This document shows, in pieces, positions 13,745 through 25,387 of a DNA stretch of 64,000 bases (its first letter is position 1; every line of letters begins with the position of its first letter). The DNA lies in the NCBI GenBank assembly GCA_026874595.1, contig CM049314.1, forward strand, positions 33,550,229 through 33,614,228. Direction: 5' to 3'. The stretch comes from Sipunculus nudus (taxonomy: Eukaryota > Annelida > Sipuncula > Golfingiida > Sipunculidae). Below the pieces are notes generated by a model. It ran no database searches. It was not told the origin of the DNA and saw nothing but the letters and a program-made list of their open reading frames with translations. The translations under genes and the position numbers were made by a program.

Positions 13745-14230
13745 TTAAAAGAATTTACAACTTGAAGGAAAAAAAGTCAAATCATCGGCAAACATACAAA
13801 TTTTATGCTCTATGGATGACAAAGTAATTCCTCTGATATTTCTATTAGTAAGAATCCGTTTTGCTAAAAATTCCAATACAAACATAAACAGATGACAAGC
13901 CATAGGATCACCTTGGCCTGTTCCCCTTCTATATTGAAAAAAATTACGACTAGTCACTCCATTATTGATTATCGCTCTCTCTAAATTAGTATACATAGTC
14001 TTTATCCATGAAATAAAACAATCACCAAATCCATTTTTTCTTAATACGCTATACATAAATGTGTGATCAATTGAGTCAAAAACCGCGGCAAAGTCTGCAT
14101 CAAAAATAATACCAGATACATCTTTTTGTTTACAATAATACATGACATCTTGGACTAGCCTGATTGGTTCACCAATAAATCTCCTATTAATAAAAATACG
14201 TACGTTCTTTAGATATAATATTTTCTTCAT
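13745..14230 (-). pseudogene. LINE reverse transcriptase palm, open fragment
   Basis: A 161-codon frame holds the RT core. Motif A is FDADFAAVFDSID (first catalytic Asp present, about residues 43-55). The motif B region is RRGTGQGDPMACHLF, where most relatives have RQGDP. Motif C is FADD (second and third catalytic Asp present). The three catalytic aspartates are intact although flanking frames are broken, so inactivation may be fairly recent. The frame ends soon after motif C where a frameshift occurs; upstream RT entry motifs lie in another frame at 14240-14400. Confidence 0.85.
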
Positions 14231-14915
14231 TCTCTCAACAAGTGCTTTACTTAGTATGTTATAATCAACATTAATCAGGCAAATGGGTCGCCATGACTTT
14301 ATGTAACGTGTATCTTTTCCTGGTTCCTCAAGTATGATAATTATTGCTTGTCGTTGACTAGGCGATAACTGACCTTCCTTGTAACTGTAGTTTATAGAAT
14401 CTACTAAATCTATCCCTATCGCTGGGAAAAATCTTCATATAATTCTTTAGCCGATCCATCTTTCTAGGCGTTTTATTAGATGGCATTAATTTTACAATTT
14501 TATAAGCTTTTGGAAAGGACAATGGGCCATCACATAATAAAGACTGTTAATTTGATTTTTTTGCATATTACGATCTTTTAAAAATTGTTTACAATCAGAA
14601 TAACTGACATTTATAGACCTTTGAGCTTCATAATGTTGAATGTTGTTAGTTCATGAAGTATATCACTCTGCGTTGTTATTTCTTTTTCATCAATTATTAA
14701 TTTTCTGACGTGATTTTCTTTTGTTTCTTTTTTCTAAATTGAAAAAGAAAGTGCTATTTCTCTCCTTCTTCTCTAGAGCGATTTATTATTCCTTCCATAA
14801 TGCAATTGTAATGTTCTTCCAGACGGTCTTTTGTTTCTTTATAATCCTTAACAGTTGATTAATCTACCTGGTGACCCAATCTATACTCTAATTCTTTTAT
14901 TTTTTTTCAAAATGT

Positions 14916-15528
14916 TTAAGATCGTGCTTTCTTTTTTCTTGATTTTTTAAAAATATAGAATTGTAAATTCTCTTTTATGTATTTTATATATTCCCACCTT
15001 TTTGCCGGACCACTATTCTTTATCTCTGCTTTCCATGCTATCATACATTTCTTTAAGTCTTCTATATACTGTTTATCTTTCAATAACGAATTATCAAATT
15101 TCCAGTAACCTTGGCCATTCTTATTTGTTTCCTGAAGCAAAAGCTTCATAACAACAGCAGAATGATCAGTATCCACTGAAACAACAATGTCTATATTTTT
15201 TTCATAAGACTGCATATCATTTGTTACCAGAAAATAATCTGAACGCCTCTTTGTCAAAAGTTTAAATCTTCTCCATGTAATTTTTTTTATATTTGGATTT
15301 CTAACTCTTCAAATGTCGATAAGATCAAATTATGGATAATTAAATTATTTTTTTAGATACAACTCTATTTTTTATTAATGCTTGACCTGCATCAGCATCA
15401 ATGTGATTTAAACATACATTAAAATCTCCTCCTATGACCATCTTCAAGTCATCATCGTGGCTGTTTTCTCTAATAACAGTATTGAAATTTTCATAAAATT
15501 GCAATTGCTCTCTGTGTTTAGAGCTCAT
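14916..15528 (-). pseudogene. LINE APE endonuclease, broken
   Basis: Two frames (15340-15528 and 14916-15257) carry consecutive endonuclease landmarks: VIGGDFNVCLN (the GDFN motif with catalytic Asp and Asn), then RRSDYFLVTN and TDHSAVVM (the motif with the catalytic Asp-His pair). In active elements this domain nicks target DNA to prime reverse transcription. A frameshift lies between the two parts. The N-terminal part continues upstream of the (TA)n array to about 15790. Confidence 0.8.
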
Positions 15529-15569
15529 ATGTTACACAACATGAAGGGACAATCTTAAATAAAATATTT

Positions 15570-15573
<4 letters not shown>

Positions 15574-15627
<54 letters not shown>
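15574..15627. repeat. (TA)n microsatellite inside LINE coding sequence
   Basis: TA run of about 26 units. On the minus strand the reading before it gives KDVIVDKEG followed by Tyr-Ile codons, and endonuclease sequence resumes after it. The array therefore sits within the endonuclease coding region. Confidence 0.95.
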
Positions 15628-15631
<4 letters not shown>

Positions 15632-15850
15632 CTTTGTCTACAATCACATCTTTATATTTAAATTCAAAGTTTTACCCAACAATGATTAAAACCCCTTTAC
15701 TTGAACTTATTCCTTTGGAAAGGTACATTGACCTCTCCATTGCCTGGGCCAGCTAATTATATCTTCTTTTTCACTATGAGACTCTTGAATAAAACCCACT
15801 CCTTGTACACAACCCTCTTTTTAAAACCAATTAAAATTGTTCTTGCCGAC

Positions 15851-18290
15851 TTCCAATTATTACATGAATCTTTATATGGACACGCCTCCAGAGACAAAAC
15901 TATAAGAAAACCAAACTAGACAGGTACTAGTCCTTTGAAGTCTACAACAAAATATGGTTACTACAGAGACCGCCGTACAGAGACGGCTCCCAGGGATTTA
16001 AACCGTACTGAAATTAACATCAAACGTGTACTCTCTTACCAAAATTCTAACTCTTATACCTAAACATGATACTCCATATAAATGTACAGTAAATTAGCAA
16101 AACAATCATCTGATTATACTCCCTACTAGAACATGCAATACATTAACTAAGTCACAGTCCTCAAGTGATACGCAATTTAATGGCCCTCACGTTTGGATTT
16201 CATACTTTTATATTCACTGCTTTAGATCGGTAGATACCTCTTGAAACGGATAGTCAAAGTAACACGGATTTGGCTGTTTCCGGTCTTTAACTGTAACTTC
16301 CATACATACATGATTTCATTATATTCTATATGTGTTCATTACATTCCATCACAGTTCATTATGATCAAAACACTGTTCAATGTTTGAAACATTCTTCCAA
16401 CCAAAATACTCTAGTTTTGTATATTGTTTTCTTCTTGGAACAGGGTCCGTTTTTTCTTTAAGTTGGCCCAACCCATTAATTAATTTATTTATTATTACAA
16501 TACATTTCCACGAGCTCATTCAGCAAGCGCTGTCTTTCAATGTCCTGTTACAATTTAAAACAGAATATACCATAAATAAAACTGATCTCTAGCCTTGAGT
16601 GCAATAAAGAAGTTGCATTCTAACACGATTATTCAGGATAATGAAGTACATTAATTATCCAACAATCAAATATATATGATGACTACATAAAACAACATGA
16701 ATAGCTGAAGTTATGGAAAATTATTTCTCCATATAATAACCTATACTAAGATAAATATATTATCAAAAGGTACAGGGGTATAAGAAGACGAATAAAAAAA
16801 ACGTATGCGGTCCTGAGGTCAAGAAAAGGATGTGCCTAGGGCGCCAATTCCCTGCACCCCGCCGTATCTGCTATTGAAGTTCCTTGTCGCACTCGCTGTC
16901 TGGTTGGGGAAGTCTTTTATAATAATGCCGGCGCTGGCATCGTCACTATAACTCACCTGCGACGGCAGTGGGTCAACATATTTACACGTGGTAATGTAAA
17001 AACGAATACAATATTCAATATCTCATTTCAAATAAATCAACGAATCCTGTCCTGGGGTGACTCTCATAACCAAATGTTTATGATTGCTGACTGTGGGGAA
17101 AATAACTTCCATTCCACTGGGGAGCTATTAGTAATCACTCTAGTTCCCGCATCATCCCTAAGGGTGTCCCGGTGGGCGAGAACAACAACCATACCGCCTT
17201 ATAGTATATCCGATCTATTTATAGCTACTAATACATTAGATTATATGATGGTCCTCTTGGAGATTTTTAGGTTTCGCTCTTATCCCGACTTCTTTGTATG
17301 AAACTCTTGCTACATGAATAAACTAACCTCCTAATATATTCAGGAAAACTCTTAGCACTGCTTGCATAGGTAGCGTTGTACATGTATAGAGACAGATGCG
17401 GATCAAGAACTTTGTACGGCTTGTCCAAAGATCCACAAAATGGAAAAATTACATTGGGAATAAGGATTTTCCAAAAATGACAGAAGACAAAAATCTGGCT
17501 GTATTATTGGTGATAACTTTGACACGCATTTGAAAAACATTCTTTATCACCTTACTACAGGCTTACAATTCTTAAAAATGCTTTCCCTCTATGTTTTGTT
17601 GTACACTTATATTAATTAAGTTGGGAAGTGGGGGGCCCTGACCGTGTGGACCACCTTCCCAAGTGCACGTTAGGTGATATGCACGTATCATCACTTAGCG
17701 TGCAATGTTGTGCAGTAATGGTGCCGAGCTCTACCGTGCAGGAGCTTTCAATCTTAAGGCAAGCATGAGCACTTATGACGACATACAGTTTTGATGGCAC
17801 GCGTTTCACCTTAAATTCACTTGCAATGGTGTACACATGATGTCACAATCAAGTGAGATGACGTGGTGAGTAACATGATGATGGGTGATACCATGCATGT
17901 TTGGTAACATTCACGAACGTATTTTGGCATTAACTATGACGTGCTCGTGTGGTGAGGATATCTGTTACGACCTTCGAAAATGATGATTTTCACATCTGCT
18001 CATAAGTATATTACCTTAAAATGTGGTTTTGGGTGTCGTATATACGAATTCGGTGTGTTTCAAATAAAATATTAGCACGTGGTCCCAAGATATATATTTC
18101 CTGATATCTAACAGCTTATGGTGCGAATAGTACACCATAGTACTGCATTTGCATGCCTGAACTTAGTTTTCGTCTGTAATTTGAAACGAGGGCTGAATGT
18201 AAAACTTCAAAACATTTCAAAGCCGTTATCTGACCAGGGAATTTCATAATCAGTAGAGGAATTCTTCTCGGAAAGTCATTGATTTTAAAC
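15851..18290. other. Mixed AT-rich DNA, no gene recognised
   Basis: A GC-richer patch lies at 16800-16980. At 17612-17836 there is a 74-codon minus-strand open frame with three cysteines that I could not assign. Near 17410-17470 a frame-broken GLSK/KIHK-like reading faintly recalls Penelope-type reverse transcriptase, but it is too short to call. Confidence 0.4.
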
Positions 18291-18325
18291 TGTGACGCAG
18301 AACGTCCGAGAGTTGGTAATTTTTG

Positions 18326-18353
18326 CTTGCCGGAAATCTTCGATTTCGGCAAG
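18326..18353. repeat. Hairpin motif, copy 1
   Basis: Arms cttgccggaaatc and gatttcggcaag flank a ttc loop; pairing is complete except for one bulged g. A second copy lies 64 bp downstream. Confidence 0.85.
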
Positions 18354-18389
18354 CATGTTGGTCAGTTTAGTATGTCTGTTTGTTAACTG

Positions 18390-18417
18390 CTTGCCGGAAA
18401 TCTTCGATTTCGGCAAG
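18390..18417. repeat. Hairpin motif, copy 2
   Basis: Same 28-bp hairpin as 18326-18353. The flanking ggtcagtt-agtatgtctgtttgt is also duplicated, so this is a 64-bp tandem duplication at the entry of the large array. Confidence 0.85.
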
Positions 18418-18876
18418 TTGGTTGGTCAGTTGAGTATGTCTGTTTGTTTGTTTGTCTGTGGACTCTCTACAGGCCACAATTTTGCAGGAATTGCTTTTAA
18501 CCTCACAGAGGTTATTAGTCAAAAATTCCAGAAAGCCTATTGTTTTCGGTCAATTGAGGTCAAATGTCAAGGTCAAGTTCATCAAAAGTATACAAAACAG
18601 TTTTTTTTTCCATATCTTTGTCACAATAAGTGGTATCTGCCTCAACTGTATCTCATTTTAATCGTCATTCCAAGGCCTTTCTTCTGGTGTGTACCTGACT
18701 CAAATTTGCCGTAACCATGGTTAAGAATTTTTGGGAAAAAGTCATGATATTCGAAAATAAGGGGTCTTATTTTTCTAACTTTGTCAGTTTTAAAGCTAGA
18801 GAGGTCTAGATTTTACATCAGGTAGCATGCAAGCTGTGTTATTTGATTATATTACAAGTCTCGCAATATCTCATAC

Positions 18877-18899
18877 AATATCTCGTCAAACGAGATATT
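18877..18899. repeat. 10-bp-arm hairpin in the spacer block
   Basis: aatatctcgt, a 3-nt loop, then acgagatatt: a perfect inverted repeat. The corresponding hairpin in the second spacer is at about 20379-20401, also perfect. Confidence 0.85.
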
Positions 18900-19348
18900 T
18901 CGAGATTACATTGATCATGCCCTGGAGGCCACAGTTTTGCAGGAATCTATTTGAAACTGTCATATCATAAGTCCTACACTATTTTCTCGAAATCGTTTTT
19001 TCTTTCATTTTTTTTAATCCGGCCGCTAGGGGCACTAGATGCAAACCTACCCCACAAATCATGTTTTGGCCATATCTCCAAAACTTTAAACCTCAGTTAC
19101 AGAAACTATAGCTTATTTTTTCCCTGGGTCTTTTCCATAACCTGGACAAGTCGTCTGGTTTCAATCTTGTGTTACTTTGTCAGTATGTCTGTCTGTTTGT
19201 CAGTTGTCCTCAAATCCGCCTGCTTGCTGGTTCCTGCGTCTCACATATAGCATTGTACAGGGCACAATTTTAAAGGAATCCTTTTGAAACGAGTACATCT
19301 TATATCTTACACTAATATCTCAAAAAAAAATTTTCATTTTTCGGATAT

Positions 19349-19370
19349 GGCCACTAGGGGGCGCTGCACT
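19349..19370 (+). promoter_or_regulatory. CTCF-like core motif in array unit
   Basis: ggccactagggggcgctgc contains ccactagggggc, an exact fit to the CTCF core consensus CCASYAGRKGGC. Variants occur at the same place in the other units (near 19021, 19680, 20521, 20831 and 21161), all in the same orientation. Occupancy is inferred only from the motif. Confidence 0.5.
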
Positions 19371-21460
19371 TTAACCTCCCTAACATTTCATTTTTTTGCC
19401 ATATCTCCAAAACTATAAACTTCAATAACAGAAATTTTAGCTTATTTTCTGCCTCTGGGTCTTCTCCATAACATGAGTAAGTCATCTGGTCTCAAGCTTG
19501 TGTCACTTTATCAGTATGTCTGTCTGTTAGTCAGTTGTCCTCAAATTCAATTGCTTGCTGGTTCTTGCGTCTCATATATAGCATTGTACAGACCACAGTT
19601 TTGCAGGAATCCTTTTAAAACTGGTACAGGAAATGTCATACAGTTATATCTCGAAAGTGATTTTTCTTTTCAGGATATGACTGCTAGGGGGCGCTGCACT
19701 CGAAGTAATGCAACATATCGTTTTTTTTAGTCATATCACCAAAAAACTGTAAACCTTATCTGCAGAAACTTTAACTCATTTTGTTTCTAGTTGCCTTCTC
19801 CATATGATTATCTAGTCATCGGTTATCTCAAATGTGTCAGTGTGTAAGTATGTCTGTCCGTTTGTCGGTTGTTGTCAGCTTTGTCTGCTTTAATGTTCTT
19901 TTGTGAGATATATGTCATTCTACATGCCACAATACCTCAGCAATCGCTCTGAAAGTCACTCAGTTGATGGAAAACTGACAATTTGTATCGCAGCGATCGC
20001 TTTCAAACTTAAACAGTAGAAAGAAAACCAAAAGTCCTTGAAGCCTGTTGATTTTTGTCAATATCGGACAAAGGTCAAGGTCATCAAAAGTTTGCAAAAC
20101 GGGTTTTTCTTCATATCGTGGTCACTATTTGTCGTATCTACTTCAACTGTAGCTCATTTTAATTGCCATTCCAAGGCCTTTCTTTTGGGGTGTAGCTGCC
20201 TCAAATTTGCCGTAACCATGGTTACGTATTTTTTGGGGAAAGTAATGATATTCAAAAATAAGGGGTCTTATTTTTCTAACTTCGTCAGTTTTAAAGCTAC
20301 AGAGGTCTAGTTATTTACACGAGGTAGCATACAAATAGTGATATCTGATTATATTAAAAATCTTGCAATATCTCGGACAATATCTCGTTAAACGAGATAT
20401 TTCGAGATATCACTTAGTGGTAGACTTGAGTCCACAATTATGCAGAAATCATTTTGAATCTGATATATCTTATGTCTGACATAAATATCTCGAAGCAATT
20501 TTTTTCATTTTCCGGATATGGCCGCTAGGGGCGCTGCACTTGAACCTACCGATGATATCATTTTTTAGAAATATCTCCAAAACTATAAACCTCAGTTACA
20601 GAAACTATAGCTTGATTTCTTCTTCTGGGTCTTCTCCATAATCTGTGAAAGTCATCTGGTCTAAATATTGTGTCATTTTGTCTGTATGTCTGTCTGTTTG
20701 TCAGTGGTCCTCAAATTCTTTGCCTAAATAACATTCTACAAGCCTCATGTTTTAAGGAATCCTTTTGAAGCTGGTACATGTTATGTCTTACACTAATATC
20801 TCGAAATGATTTTTTTTATTTTCCGAATATGGCTGCTAGGGGGGGCTGCACATGATCCTCCCCAACATATCATTTTTGGCCATATCTTCAAAACTATAAA
20901 CCTAAATAACAGAAATTATAGCTTATTTTCACCCTCTAGGTCTCCTCAATGACCTGGTTACAACATTTGGTCTCAAGCTTGTGTCACTTTTCAGTTTGGC
21001 TGTCTGTTTGTGAGTTGTCCTCAATTTCGCCTGCTTGCTTGTCCTTTTGTCTCACATATAGCATTGTACAGACCACAGTTTTGCAGGAATCCTTTTCAAA
21101 CTGGTACAGCTAATGTCATACACTGATATCTCGAAAATTATTTTTCATTTTCGGGAAATGGTCGCTAGGGGGCGCTGCACTCGAACCACTGCAATATATC
21201 ATTTTTTGGCCATCCATCCAAAACTGTAAACCTTGTCTGCACAAACTATATCTCATTTTTTTTCTATATACTATCTCCATATTATTATCTTGCTATCTGT
21301 TATCTCAATTGTTTCGGTGTGTCATTATGTCTGTCCGTTTGTCAGTTGTTGTCAGCTTTGTCTTATTTCATGTTCTTTTGTCATATATGTCATTCTACAG
21401 GCAGCAGTTCCTCAGCAATTACTCTGAAATTCGCTCAGTTGATCTCTGGTCGTCTAGTTT

Positions 21461-23326
21461 TTTTTTTTTAGCAGCGGCCATTCATCTTTATCAAAAACCT
21501 ACAGGAGCTTAGATTTTTTATAATGGCCATTATTATTTATTGCGAATAGCACTTCCAAGTAGGTCCCTACTTCTAATTTCCTGTCACAAGCGAAGTCCCG
21601 TCGAAAATCAATGAGAATCAAAAGGAAATACAGATGAAACTTTTGTATTTTTGTCATATGTTGAATTTTGTGAAAAATGCATGACTCATATTGAATTGGT
21701 AAAATATAGGCTGTACTCTTTCGTAATGGATTATAAATACCGAAAATGTTCACGTGAAAATACAACCTGTGTGGCCTTAGAAACTGAGCACGCAACGATA
21801 ATCTACCTACATAGCTTTATAACGTATAAACTACGTAGCTCTGTAAAGAGCTGTGTTTCCATGTGCGCGTATATGCGTATGCACGTGAACTGGCAGACGT
21901 ATATATTGGTACAGTGGATGTACAAGTCTTCCTAAAATGATGATTGTGTGACGTCATTTTACCCAGGGTCCCCGCGTTCACGTAGACCCAATGCGTGAAA
22001 TTCGCTCCTGTGGCGATTTTAACTAAAATACACACATACGCATTTACGATGACGGACACATGGAAAACACATGGAAAAGACTCCTTACCTGGTATTCAGA
22101 TAAAAATAAAATCATATTGCGTAATTAATATTTTACTTTGATTTCAAGGCGAATGCATTATAGGAATGGCGGTATCACAAATGTCGATCAAATCGAGAAG
22201 AATTCTTTTAATGTATGATATAGAGATAAACTTGAAAAGAAGTATTGCTCTTACTGTGTAAACGCGTGGTTAGTTATTCACTTCACGATTAAGGCATTAA
22301 TACGGATGTATAGCCCAGGAGACTATTTGTTTGATTATAGCATTTCGGTAAATTAATTACGTAAAGTAATGATTTCTGGTAACAAGTTTAGAATATCCCG
22401 AATACAATAGGTGCGCCTGAAAATTGTGTTATCACATAACAAGCCGTTTGTCATAATATAAAGAGCGAACATAATCAACAATTTTCAAACATGATGGATA
22501 CAGACATGATGTAAGTGTGAAAGTTAAGGCGAATCAATGTGCGCCTTGTGACAGATAATCCAAATTAAATTTAAAATATGAAAGATATTAATGCCCTTTT
22601 GTCTAAATATAAAGTCAAAATAGGTTAAATCAAGATTGATTTTTTCCGGTTATTAGCCGCGCAAAATGGGTGACGTATCGGAGGAAGATTTAAAAATTAA
22701 ACCTAGAAATACGGGGTATTATAGACGCTAGGGAGTCATGTTTCTGACGATGAATACGATAAAAAGAAAACTTGAATCACAAACCTAGTTAACATTAAGG
22801 TTCCTACAAATGAATATCTCTTCTGTCATCCAATAAAACCTTGCCGAAATTAAATCATGAGTGTTTAATGCAAGACGATAAATTAGAGAAGGCTTTATAA
22901 TGTAATCACAAATATAAATGGTCGATTTATAGCAGACGATTAACCCACGATCAAATCAGGATCATTGATAAGTCGAGATTAATCCGAGATGTCTCATGTG
23001 ATGCAAAACTATAATGGAGACAAAGAGGAATGTAGTCGGTAAAAAAGTCACGTGATGTCATGAGATACGACTTATAATCAGGGCGCTTGGTCTTTCATTT
23101 CCTGACGCGGAAGAAGATGTATCTCATTGTCCCGGTTGCTACCTGTTGTCATGGAAACACTTCCTGTAACTAATCAAATGCTACTTCCGCTTGTGTTTCG
23201 CGAGATTTTTGGTTAATTGGTGACTTTGGAAAGAATCTTTTGTCTCTACAGAAAACGTGTGTGAAGCATACTAAATTAAGTAACAACTGATACCCTCAGT
23301 CAACCGCTCTAACTCTTTAAATATTG

Positions 23327-23330
<4 letters not shown>
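21461..23330. other. AT-rich DNA, no gene seen
   Basis: No recognised coding sequence. A GC-richer patch at 23040-23230 contains gtcacgtgat, tgacgcggaag and tcgcgagattt. It could be regulatory, but no transcript is evident. Confidence 0.4.

Positions 23331-23369
<39 letters not shown>
23331..23369. repeat. (CT)n microsatellite
   Basis: About 19 CT units. Confidence 0.97.
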
Positions 23370-23374
<5 letters not shown>

Positions 23375-23475
23375 TTTTCCCCACTCCTCTCCTTCTCTTT
23401 ACACAGAAATATTACGATACCAATTGATAATAACTCTTTACAGTAACTTACTGGTGATATACATACATACAACAC

Positions 23476-23530
<55 letters not shown>
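23476..23530. repeat. Compound (TA)n(GA)n microsatellite
   Basis: A slightly interrupted TA run passes directly into about nine GA units. Confidence 0.95.
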
Positions 23531-23874
23531 CCCCTTCACTTCTATATGCAAATTTATGCTTTATCTATACTACAACCAAATCTTCCGATTAGTCATTTTA
23601 TCATTTTTTCTTCAATTAACAAAATTCAGTCTTGATGAGGAGAAAGAGGCATTGTTCATTTCTCACATACATACATTAAAAGAAAACAGAGGTAAAGTTA
23701 TTTTTTCATATAGTTGCAGTACGGGAATAGCACCCCATCAGATCAAGGAAAGGAAAGAAGAGTGCTGAAACAAAATGTATAGCTTACCCAAAAACCTCAT
23801 ATATATATAAATATATAAAATTAATTAATATTAGCAACGTCCTTATCGCATTAAAGTTGCAGTGAAACCCACCT

Positions 23875-23887
23875 TGACCTTTGACCT
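23875..23887 (-). promoter_or_regulatory. DR1 nuclear-receptor-like site
   Basis: tgaccttTgacct is two perfect half-sites (AGGTCA on the minus strand) in direct orientation with a 1-bp spacer, the DR1 arrangement bound by RXR and HNF4-type receptors. Chance occurrence in 64 kb is possible. Confidence 0.3.
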
Positions 23888-24938
23888 TTCTAATAGGGAC
23901 CACTAATTCTATACGTGGAGCTGTTGAAGATAATCGTCTCCACATCTATACAGCAGCGACATTGATTGCAAAAAAAAGTTACAATCAATTCTACAAATAT
24001 TATTCGGTTGTGAAAGAAACCGAATACTTCAACACACGAGTCATGTAGGCCATAACAGATAATGAATATATCACAGACCGATAGTGTTTACAAATACACT
24101 CAGCGTCCTGAGTAAAAAACGTTTTACAATCCTTCCTTGATGCAGTAAGTCAATTTACATATTACTCATTAATATATAAATAAAAGATTACAGTTTAGAG
24201 CGTGGTAAGTGGAATCCCTTATTTTGGATTACTCAGCAGATACCTCGAGGATGCTGAGTCGTTTTCCTTAGCAGTCTTCCTCATCCACGCGGACGACAGA
24301 GCGGTGCTTGAACGTTTGCCTTGTCGATTTTCTCGTCACCTGTCCCGCTTATGAATAATTCATTGCTATGCCTGTTGCTGTACCAGTTTGCATGTCACAA
24401 TAAGACGATTCTGAGTTTGCTGTTATTGGCAATTCTTGTCCCTTGCTGTAGAAACAAGATTAATGTGGTCTCTTCGCACTTAAGGAGCCCCTAGACGTAT
24501 ATCTAGGCCGATCTGTTTTGATAGTTATTCTAAATGAATGTCATGATAAAATCGTTATCACTTTAAAATAACATTCAGAAAGCTGTAGCACAAAATTTTG
24601 TTGGTGTTAAGACTAAATCATAAACCAGTATTATACAAGCTCATGATTCTCCACCATCGCCCTGACTTAAGATTTCCATCGTCGAGCTTTATGAAGCAAA
24701 GGAAACATTGAAGAAGTGCATTTCTCTGTTGCATATATGGTGTTAAGAATTTACGCAGTTTTGTCGACAATGGATGCGGGTGGGTTTATGGTTGCAATGG
24801 AATACCTATGTACATGTCAGACTATTGACTGGGGTCAAGGTAATAAGGTAATACAGAAAGTACATAAAACAATCGATTAATAATCGATCATCGGTCGTTT
24901 TTTTTTATCATAATCATCAATTGTGATTCCTAAAACCA

Positions 24939-24957
24939 ATATATATGTATGCATATG

Positions 24958-24994
<37 letters not shown>

Positions 24995-24998
24995 ATAA
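24939..24998. repeat. (TA)n microsatellite, interrupted
   Basis: TA run with a few G or extra T interruptions. Confidence 0.93.
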
Positions 24999-25125
24999 GA
25001 TAAATGATAAGGATCGCATCATCTACACAGGAAAATACACATCAAAGGTCGAAAGACAACTGATTGATAATTAGAATCATAATATTCAAAACTGTTAGTT
25101 GTAAATCAAATGTTGATCATATTAC

Positions 25126-25185
25126 GGGGGGGGGGGGGGGGAGGTCGGACCCCCTTGGCCCCCCTCTGGATCCGCTTCTGTAACA
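25126..25185. repeat. Poly-G tract and GC-rich repeat end
   Basis: Sixteen G residues lead into ggtcggaccccctt and cctctggatccgcttctg. The G-run followed by a ggatccgc-type terminus resembles the end of a dispersed transposon-like repeat; a looser relative lies at 54471-54640. I cannot name the family. Confidence 0.45.
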
Positions 25186-25387
25186 CTCTTTGACTGGACA
25201 GCTGCATGGGGACGTCCAAAGTAAGAATGCTAACGATGAGTAAAGCATGCGACCTCGGGGATGGAGTAAGATTAAAGCAAACTTTTCTGGCAGAGCTAAA
25301 TGTTAATCGAACAAGGAGAAGGCCACAGAAAAAGAGCAGGAAAACCAACAAAAAACCCAGCGATTTACAAGCGGAACCCTCGAACAT

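Larger units (their letters stand above)
12240..15850 (-). mobile_element. L1/Tx1-like LINE, ORF2 region with frameshifts
   Basis: Read on the minus strand this is one degenerate non-LTR retrotransposon ORF2 in several frames. Order: APE endonuclease start (FIQESHS near 15770-15790, then QWRGQ), endonuclease core (IGGDFN, about 15420), endonuclease end (RSDYFLV and TDHSAV, about 15160-15250), linker (about 14700-14900), reverse transcriptase entry (LSPSQRQAIII and SWRPICLINVDY, about 14270-14390), RT palm motifs at 13745-14230, then C-terminal segments (WNGNKAKVK and GGLTLPD, about 13310-13400; further matches to about 12240). Such elements copy their RNA into genomic DNA at an endonuclease nick. 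Frameshifts and stops mean it cannot encode a full protein. A (TA)n array interrupts the endonuclease. I see no ORF1 or clean 5' end. Clade placement is by motif style, not by phylogeny. Confidence 0.85.
18450..21460. repeat. Higher-order tandem repeat array
   Basis: Two nested periods are visible. A unit of about 330 bp starts with a variant of ccacagttttgcaggaat near 18929, 19261, 19592, 20431, 20742 and 21072. Each has atatctcgaaa, a gctagggggcgctgcac block, atatctccaaaactataaac, ggtcttctccata and a tgtctgtctgtttgtcag run. Triplets of this unit alternate with a spacer block (about 18470-18910 and 19920-20425; a third copy starts near 21397 and stops by about 21460). The spacer carries ggtcaaggtca-like, taaccatggtta and atatctcgt/acgagatat motifs. 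The super-period is about 1.5 kb. No coding sequence is evident; open frames here translate the repeats. Confidence 0.9.
23531..25100. other. AT-rich DNA, no gene seen
   Basis: Apart from the (TA)n at 24939-24998 and a DR1-like site at 23875-23887, I see only unstructured sequence with short frames. Confidence 0.45.

Noticed and set aside
17410-17580. Penelope-like reverse transcriptase fragment (GLSK then KIHK reading)
   Set aside because: The match needs a frameshift within five codons and no second motif supports it.
17612-17836. 74-codon minus frame with spaced cysteines and a hexapeptide-like look
   Set aside because: No family fits, there is no splice or start context, and similar frames occur by chance at this length.
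18292-20310. Several 60-140 codon frames rich in Phe, Ser and Cys
   Set aside because: They fall in the tandem array and are spelled by its repeated tgtctgtctg and tttttt segments.
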